The notes under the pieces are model-generated. The model was not told where the DNA came from. It searched no databases and saw only the letters and a program-made list of their open reading frames with translations. The translations under genes were made by a program, and so were the position numbers. A stretch of DNA of 10,896 bases from CAYSYN01 sp964447735. GTDB taxonomy: Bacteria; Patescibacteriota; Minisyncoccia; Minisyncoccales; GBS-2. Where the stretch lies: positions 1-10,896 of the forward strand of contig CAYUTJ010000021.1 of the NCBI GenBank assembly GCA_964447735.1, in the 5' to 3' direction. This document shows positions 7,308-10,896 of this stretch, one piece after another. The number at the start of each line of letters is the position of its first letter. The stretch's first letter is position 1.

Positions 7308-7321
7308 AAAAGCCCGGGTGA
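7306..7321 (-). terminator. T-tract terminator end of the small RNA
   Basis: On the minus strand, the 3' arm of stem P1 (UCACCCGGGC, 7321-7312) runs straight into TTTTTT (7311-7306). A GC-rich stem closing immediately before a T6 tract is the normal layout of an intrinsic terminator, although the partner arm is about 80 nt upstream (7412-7403) with two helices between. On the plus strand, no T tract follows the structure, so it is not an evident terminator for the pilus ATPase gene. The tract overlaps that gene's TAA stop (7305-7307). Confidence 0.5.
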
Positions 7322-7413
7322 AATTTGACCTTTGCCAAATTGAGATTCCAATTAAAGGAATATCCCAGGATGACCCAGAATACCCTTAAAAAATATGGAA
7401 TCTCACCCGGGCC
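7306..7413 (-). ncRNA. Predicted structured small RNA (about 108 nt), family not recognised
   Basis: Reading the minus strand from G7413, the RNA folds almost completely. P1 pairs GCCCGGGUGA (7412-7403) with UCACCCGGGC (7321-7312). P2 pairs GAUUCCA (7402-7396) with UGGAAUC (7350-7344). After an asymmetric U-rich loop (7395-7390), a long apical stem (7389-7374 with 7369-7352, two bulged U and several G-U pairs) is capped by UCAU (7373-7370). P3 is an 8-bp hairpin, AAUUUGGC with GUCAAAUU (7341-7334 / 7329-7322), loop AAAG. Together they make a three-way junction. A near-consensus promoter lies directly upstream and a T6 tract follows P1 immediately. No ORF is seen. The GC-rich arms stand out from the AT-rich surroundings. 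It lacks the SRP RNA signature, tRNA arms and an evident 6S-like bubble. Alternatives are a mobile palindromic element or a plus-strand leader of yebC. Confidence 0.6.
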
Positions 7414-7415
7414 AA

Positions 7416-7421
7416 TATAAT
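7416..7421 (+). promoter_or_regulatory. Candidate -10 box for yebC
   Basis: A perfect TATAAT lies 31 nt upstream of the yebC ATG on the plus strand and would start transcription near 7428, giving a leader of about 25 nt. No recognisable -35 is found 16-18 nt upstream (the region is the small-RNA stem), nor an extended TGn, so this is weak. If real, it overlaps the -10 of the divergent small-RNA promoter (7425-7420) by two bases, so the two could not be occupied at once. Confidence 0.35.
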
Positions 7422-7448
7422 CTTAACATATTTTAAAATTTTTGTCAA
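7420..7448 (-). promoter_or_regulatory. Near-consensus sigma70-type promoter for the minus-strand small RNA
   Basis: On the minus strand, TTGACA (7448-7443) is followed by exactly 17 nt and TAAGAT (7425-7420), then a 6-nt discriminator TATATT leading to G7413. That is a perfect -35, a good -10, ideal spacing and a purine start placed one base before the first arm of the RNA stem. It cannot serve a protein gene: reading leftwards it meets only the structured spacer and then pilB in antisense. It also overlaps the yebC leader, with the -35 box ending 5 bp before the yebC ATG. Confidence 0.75.
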
Positions 7449-7452
7449 GATC

Positions 7453-8184
7453 ATGGCAGGGCATTCTCACGCAAAAAAAGTTAGAAAATTAAAGGAAGCT
7501 GATGCCAAAAGAAGGGGGCAGATTTTTTCTAAAATGGCAAGATTAATTCAGGTTGCAGTAAGACAAGGGGGGCCTAATCCTGAAACGAATCCAAGATTAA
7601 GAATGGCAATTGAAATGGCCAAATCCTATAATGTTCCTTCTGAAAATATCGAAAGAGCAATCAAAAGAGCGACCGGTGAAATAGAAGCAGAAAAGTTAGA
7701 AGAAATTTCCTTTGAAGCTATAGGGCCTGGGGGAATTGCTCTGATAATTGAGGGAATTACTAATAATAAAAACAGAACTATAAACGAACTTAGACACATT
7801 TTAAATAGATTTAATAGCAAGCTGGTCCAAGAGGGAGGTGTAAAGTGGATGTTTGAAAGGAAAGGATGTATTACGGTTGATTTAAAAAATCAAGATCAAA
7901 GTCTTAAAAAAGATGATTTGGAATTAATAGCAATAGAAGCTGGAGCTGAAGATCTTTATTGGAGGGAGGATGAATTAGATATTTATACTAAAATTGAAGA
8001 TTTAGATAAAGTGAAAAGGGAACTTCAAGAGAAAGGAATAAAAATTGAATCTTCAACTTTGGATTGGGTTCCAAAAGAAAGAATAGAAGTTTCGGAAAAT
8101 CAAAAAGAAACGCTTTTGAAACTTTTTGAAGCCCTAGACGAATCTGATTCTGTACAAGAAATTTATTCTAACGCAAAAATCTAG
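7453..8184 (+). CDS. yebC: YebC/PmpR-family protein (TACO1-like translation/transcription factor)
   Basis: This 243-residue protein has the family's usual length and hallmark beginning, MAGHSHAKKVRKLKEADAKR, followed by IFSKMARLIQVAVRQGG, the NPRLR-x-AI-x-x-AK segment, NVPSENIERAIKRATG and the GPGG-x-A-x-x-IEG-x-T-x-N-x-NRT motif near 90-110. The C-terminal half (EGGVKWMFERKG, then alternating strands and helices) is also typical. Members have been described as DNA-binding regulators (PmpR) and, for YebC/TACO1, as factors that help ribosomes through proline-rich stretches; sequence alone does not decide between these. The commonly adjacent ruvC is not present downstream here. No Shine-Dalgarno site is evident. 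The leader is only the 30-40 nt that also carry the divergent small-RNA promoter. Confidence 0.95.
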   Translation: MAGHSHAKKVRKLKEADAKRRGQIFSKMARLIQVAVRQGGPNPETNPRLRMAIEMAKSYNVPSENIERAIKRATGEIEAEKLEEISFEAIGPGGIALIIEGITNNKNRTINELRHILNRFNSKLVQEGGVKWMFERKGCITVDLKNQDQSLKKDDLELIAIEAGAEDLYWREDELDIYTKIEDLDKVKRELQEKGIKIESSTLDWVPKERIEVSENQKETLLKLFEALDESDSVQEIYSNAKI

Positions 8185-8187
8185 CTC

Positions 8188-8215
8188 TTGACATTGTTTT
8201 TTGAAAACCTAAAAT
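8188..8215 (+). promoter_or_regulatory. Sigma70-type promoter downstream of yebC
   Basis: TTGACA (8188-8193), 16 nt, then TAAAAT (8210-8215) starts 3 bp after the yebC stop. It has a perfect -35 and five of six -10 bases, with a predicted start near 8222. It would drive the acidic mini-ORF at 8253 and possibly the penicillin-binding protein gene beyond it. Together with the small-RNA promoter it is one of only two near-consensus promoters I can find in the window. Confidence 0.65.
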
Positions 8216-8252
8216 ATGTGAGTAGTAAAGGTCAGATTTTAAGTTTCATTCC

Positions 8253-8336
8253 ATGGAAGAGGAATTCTTCCTCGAAGAAGAGGAAGAAGAATTCGAGGAT
8301 TGGGAGGAAGATTTTGAAGAAGATTTTGAAGAATAA
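8253..8336 (+). CDS. 27-residue, extremely acidic micro-protein (hypothetical)
   Basis: ATG at 8253 opens 27 codons ending in TAA. The product is almost only Glu/Asp with spaced Phe and one Trp: it starts MEEEFF-LEEEEEE-F and ends in the repeat EDFEEDFEE. About two thirds of the residues are acidic. I do not recognise it. In favour of a real gene: its own strong promoter at 8188-8215, codon use like the neighbouring genes (GAA/GAG, TTT, GAT), and a regular aromatic-acidic pattern that random AT-rich DNA would not give. Against: no Shine-Dalgarno site before the ATG, very short length and low complexity. Such peptides can mimic nucleic acid or bind basic proteins; that is speculation. The start sits in the palindrome TTCCATGGAA. 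Confidence 0.45.
   Translation: MEEEFFLEEEEEEFEDWEEDFEEDFEE
8265..8288 (+). repeat. Perfect 9-bp inverted repeat inside the acidic mini-ORF
   Basis: TTCTTCCTC (8265-8273) and GAGGAAGAA (8280-8288) are exact reverse complements separated by 6 nt, giving a stable mRNA hairpin about ten bases after the start codon. A smaller alternative, GAGGAA-TTC-TTCCTC, overlaps it. Part of this follows from the GAA/GAG-rich coding, but the TTC TTC CTC run supplying the pyrimidine arm is a choice. It could hinder translation of the mini-ORF or belong to a leader RNA for the gene downstream. Confidence 0.5.
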
Positions 8337-8417
8337 ATTTGTAAAACTTTTTCTTCTCTAACTTGCCTCTGTTAAAGGAGGTTTTATTTTAAAGTAGGAT
8401 TGCTGTTAAGATAGAAT
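8337..8417 (+). other. Spacer before the penicillin-binding protein gene, with a distant GGAGG and weak hairpin
   Basis: This 81-nt noncoding stretch contains AAAGGAGGT (8374-8382), a textbook Shine-Dalgarno sequence, but 36 nt upstream of the ATG at 8418, with no usable start codon 5-12 nt after it. The same GAGG (8378-8381) can pair with CCTC (8366-8369) over an 8-nt loop and is followed by TTTTATTTT (8382-8390), so it could instead be a weak terminator for the mini-ORF transcript. Nothing else is recognisable here. Confidence 0.35.
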
Positions 8418-10382
8418 ATGAAAAGAATAAAGAGGTTTTTTTTAAATCTCCTAAAGATCTTTTTTCTTTTTTTACTCAGCCTTGTTCTTTTTATATTGTT
8501 TCTGTTTTTATTTTATGCCAAGGATCTCCCAAGACCTGAAGTTTTCTCAGAAAGAGAAATTCCTCAATCTACCAAAATTTATGATAGAACGGGAAAAGTT
8601 TTACTGTATGAAATTTTTGGGGAAGAAAGAAGAACTTATGTGACTTTGGACAAAATCCCTGAGTTTTTAAAAAATGCAGTTATTGCCACTGAAGATTCTA
8701 ATTTTTACCGCCATTTCGGGGTAGATCTTAAGGGAATTGTAAGAGCAATTTTGGAAGATTTGAAAATAGGAAAACCCCTCTATGGTGGATCGACTATCCC
8801 CCAACAGTTAATCAGATCTACTTTTTTAACTCCTGAAAAAACAATTGCTAGGAAAACCAGAGAGGTTATTTTGGCGATTGAATTGGATTTTAGATATCCA
8901 AAAGACAAAATTTTAGAATGGTATTTAAATCAAATTCCTTTTGGACAAAATGCTTATGGAGTGGAGGCTGCTTCTGAAACTTATTTTGGAAAATCAGTGT
9001 CTGAAATTTCTTTACCAGAAGCTGCTGTTTTAGCAGCTTTGATCAAAGCTCCTTCTAAACTTTCGCCCTATGAAGAAGAAGGAAAAAAAATGCTTTTGGA
9101 AAGAAAAGATTATGTACTAGATAGAATGGTGAAATTAGGTTTTATTTCGGAAGAAGAAGCAAAAAAGGCAAAAGAGGAAGAATTGAAATTCAAAGAAAGG
9201 AAATTTACTCTCTTTGCCCCTTATTTTACTCTTTGGGTGAAAAGTTTGCTAGAAGAAAAATACGGAAGAGATTTTTTGGAAAAAGCAGGTTATAAGATCT
9301 ATACTTCCTTAGATCCTGAGATTCAAAAAATAGCTGAAAAAGTAGTCAAAGAAGGAATTGAAAGAAATAAAAATTTTAGGGCTTTCAACGCTGGATTAGT
9401 AGCCATAGATCCAAGAAATGGGGAAATTTTGGCAATGACTGTGGGGGAAGGAAATTATTATGCGAACCCTTATCCAGAAGGCTGTATTCCCGGAAAAAAT
9501 TGTAAATTTGATCCAAAGGTAAACATCTGTTTTTCTCTGAGACAACCAGGTTCTGCTTTTAAACCTTTTGTCTATGCAGCAGCTTTCGAAAGGGGATATA
9601 CTGATGATTTTTTAGTTTTAGATGAATTTACGAATTTTGGAAAATGGGGCGATAAAGAATACACCCCAAAGAATTATGATGGTCGCTTCAGAGGTTGGGT
9701 GACTTTAAGAGAAGCTTTAGCTCAATCTCTCAACGTTCCCTCTATCAAAGTCCTCTATCTAGTGGGGGCAGATGAAAAAATAAAAGATAAACTTGGGATT
9801 AATAATTTTGAAGGAAAAAAAGAAGTCCTTCAAAGTGGAATTAAAAAAAGTTTGGATTTAGCAAAGGAATTAGGAATTACAACTTTAAAAAGACCACTTT
9901 CAGCTTATGGCCCTTCAATAGTTTTGGGAGGAGGGGAGGTTAATTTATACGAAATGACTTTAGCTTTCAGTGCTTTTGCAAATGGAGGCTTCAGGGTTTT
10001 GCCCAATCCAATTTTAAAAATCGAAGATTCTAAAGGAAAGGTAATTTATGAAGCAAAAACGCAAAAGATAAAAGTAATAAAAAAGGAGACAGCAGATTTA
10101 ATAACTGACATCCTTTCTGATAAAGAAGCGAGAGCTCCAATGTTTGGAAGAGGTTCTTATCTTGATTTCCCCAATTTTAAAGTGGCGGTAAAAACTGGAA
10201 CTACCCAAAATTTCAGAGATGCTTGGACAATAGGCTATGTCCCCTCTTTAGTAGTAGGAGTTTGGGTAGGAAACAACGATAACAGCCAAATTTTAAAACA
10301 ACCCGGAGTAGCAGTGGCTGGTCCTATTTGGCATAGATTCTTAGAGAAAGTTTTACCCAAAAGAGAACTTAACTCATTTTGA
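8418..10382 (+). CDS. Class A penicillin-binding protein (bifunctional transglycosylase/transpeptidase, PBP1A type)
   Basis: This 654-residue membrane-anchored enzyme should polymerise lipid II and cross-link peptidoglycan. A single hydrophobic anchor (about 7-34) follows a basic N-terminus. The GT51 domain (about 65-240) has catalytic Glu92 in the ED-x-x-F-x-x-H-x-G motif (92-101) and GGSTIPQQL (123-131, with Pro where GGSTITQQ is most common), plus EWYLNQIPFGQNAYGVEAAS. The transpeptidase domain (about 325-640) has the nucleophile Ser379 in SAFK (379-382), SLN (437-439) and KTGT (592-595). Three extracellular cysteines (356, 362, 371) cluster just before the active serine. An in-frame TAG at 8412 fixes this ATG as the earliest start, but no Shine-Dalgarno site is close to it. 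The last 14 bp overlap the end of dnaN on the other strand. mrcA/ponA-like; paralogue not assigned. Confidence 0.95.
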   Translation: MKRIKRFFLNLLKIFFLFLLSLVLFILFLFLFYAKDLPRPEVFSEREIPQSTKIYDRTGKVLLYEIFGEERRTYVTLDKIPEFLKNAVIATEDSNFYRHFGVDLKGIVRAILEDLKIGKPLYGGSTIPQQLIRSTFLTPEKTIARKTREVILAIELDFRYPKDKILEWYLNQIPFGQNAYGVEAASETYFGKSVSEISLPEAAVLAALIKAPSKLSPYEEEGKKMLLERKDYVLDRMVKLGFISEEEAKKAKEEELKFKERKFTLFAPYFTLWVKSLLEEKYGRDFLEKAGYKIYTSLDPEIQKIAEKVVKEGIERNKNFRAFNAGLVAIDPRNGEILAMTVGEGNYYANPYPEGCIPGKNCKFDPKVNICFSLRQPGSAFKPFVYAAAFERGYTDDFLVLDEFTNFGKWGDKEYTPKNYDGRFRGWVTLREALAQSLNVPSIKVLYLVGADEKIKDKLGINNFEGKKEVLQSGIKKSLDLAKELGITTLKRPLSAYGPSIVLGGGEVNLYEMTLAFSAFANGGFRVLPNPILKIEDSKGKVIYEAKTQKIKVIKKETADLITDILSDKEARAPMFGRGSYLDFPNFKVAVKTGTTQNFRDAWTIGYVPSLVVGVWVGNNDNSQILKQPGVAVAGPIWHRFLEKVLPKRELNSF

Positions 10383-10896
10383 TAGGCATCAGTAAATAGT
10401 AGTAACTCTGATCATCTTTAGGCCTTAGCATTGCTGGTCCTTCAGGGTTTGTAAGATAAAAAATAAAATCTTCTTTCGCCATACTCGAAATCCCATCGAG
10501 CAAGAATTTATAATTGAAGGAAATTTTCATTTCTTTTCCTTTTATCTGAGAAAAAATCTCACTTTTAAATTCTCCTAAATCAGGATTCTCGCTCAAGATT
10601 TCTACCTTTTTTTCTTTGGGCAAAAATTTCAACTTCACTTCATTTATTTTGGAAGAAAAAAGGCTAGCTGTTTTAATTTTTTTGAAAAATTCTTCTGTTT
10701 TTAAAACAGCTTCTGTCTCAAATTTTTTAGGAACTATTTCTTCATAATTGGGGTATTCTCCCTCAATCAATCTGGAGGTAAAAATAATTTCTGGTTCTGG
10801 AGTTTCTATCATCTGAGCTTCAATAAAAATTTGGTTGGGAGAGAGATAAATTTTTATTTCCCTATCCTCTTTCGAGAAAATATTAAAAATTTCTTT
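10369..10896 (-). CDS. dnaN: DNA polymerase III beta subunit (sliding clamp), C-terminal part (5' end outside window)
   Basis: The open frame enters from the right edge and covers 175 codons, so it is the C-terminal half of DnaN, the ring that tethers replicative polymerase to DNA. The ATG at 10812 is internal: before it the frame reads KEIFNIFSKEDREIKIYLSP and onwards, the normal end of domain II. After it come the strand-loop motif RLIEGEYPNYEEIVP, the domain III strands and helices, and the C-terminus LLMPIKMS, the counterpart of the usual VMPMRL that forms the client-binding cleft. All visible parts are intact. It converges on the penicillin-binding protein gene with a 14-bp overlap (10369-10382) and no terminator between them. 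Confidence 0.92.
   Translation of the reverse strand, partial: KEIFNIFSKEDREIKIYLSPNQIFIEAQMIETPEPEIIFTSRLIEGEYPNYEEIVPKKFETEAVLKTEEFFKKIKTASLFSSKINEVKLKFLPKEKKVEILSENPDLGEFKSEIFSQIKGKEMKISFNYKFLLDGISSMAKEDFIFYLTNPEGPAMLRPKDDQSYYYLLMPIKMS

Noticed and set aside
7312..7412. A tRNA: the spacer has 7-bp GCCCGGG/CCCGGGC arms followed by CA on the plus strand, like an acceptor stem.
   Set aside because: There is no T-arm (no GGTTC-like segment before the 3' arm) and no D-arm or anticodon stem at the right positions, and the promoter and T tract lie on the other strand.
7306..7413. SRP RNA or 6S RNA for the structured spacer.
   Set aside because: The apical hairpin lacks the conserved SRP domain IV sequence and GNRA-type cap (the loop is UCAU). 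The RNA is too short for 6S, and a three-way junction with a separate P3 hairpin does not fit the 6S bubble.
10369..10812. A 147-residue stand-alone protein starting at 10812.
   Set aside because: The frame continues to the window edge with further DnaN sequence; it is a truncated view of dnaN.
1..10896. CRISPR arrays, insertion sequences, integrase sites or toxin-antitoxin pairs.
   Set aside because: No regularly spaced repeats, transposase or recombinase motifs, or terminal repeats were seen; nearly all DNA is taken up by identified genes.
1..10896. Recoded UGA (glycine) as in Gracilibacteria/Absconditabacteria.
   Set aside because: TGA terminates mutM, tsaE and the PBP gene at the expected protein ends, and no family-supported frame reads through TGA.

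Overview
The window is AT-rich, with very short spacers, and its coding strands are strongly purine-rich (Lys/Glu/Ile/Phe-heavy proteins). Gene content, the compact and partly overlapping layout, the rarity of Shine-Dalgarno sites and the protein style suggest a Candidate Phyla Radiation (Patescibacteria, probably Parcubacteria-like) genome. This placement is an inference from sequence style, not a phylogeny. TGA is used as a normal stop (mutM, tsaE, the penicillin-binding protein), so the UGA=Gly code of Gracilibacteria/Absconditabacteria does not apply.

Layout. (1) Positions 1-540, + strand: the 3' end of uvrB, then rpsT (bS20). (2) Positions 5967-503, - strand: a tightly packed seven-gene run read as tsaE, a six-helix membrane protein with a coiled-coil tail, a soluble PAS/PAS histidine kinase, two single-domain CheY-like receivers, mutM (fpg) and holA. 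Junctions are ATGA, TAATG or a few bases, except for 20 nt before the first receiver, so one polycistronic unit is likely. (3) From 6015, + strand: a short PilB/GspE-type pilus-assembly ATPase, then a 145-nt spacer, yebC, a 27-codon very acidic mini-ORF and a class A penicillin-binding protein. (4) Positions 10896-10369, - strand: the 3' part of dnaN (sliding clamp), overlapping the end of the penicillin-binding protein gene.

How the genes relate. Most are housekeeping: DNA repair (uvrB, mutM), replication (holA, dnaN), translation (rpsT, tsaE), envelope synthesis (PBP1A type) and a YebC-family factor. The accessory part is a complete two-component system (membrane sensor, kinase, two receivers without output domains) lying divergently next to the pilus ATPase. 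This resembles the logic of systems in which CheY-like proteins control type IV pilus motors.

Most interesting: the pilB-yebC spacer holds, on the - strand, a near-consensus sigma70 promoter (TTGACA, 17 nt, TAAGAT) followed by about 108 nt that folds into a nearly fully paired three-way junction ending in a T6 tract. This looks like an unannotated structured small RNA that I cannot assign to a known family. Also notable are the sensor and kinase genes, separated in the same reading frame by one TAA codon plus two codons, and the acidic mini-ORF behind its own strong promoter.
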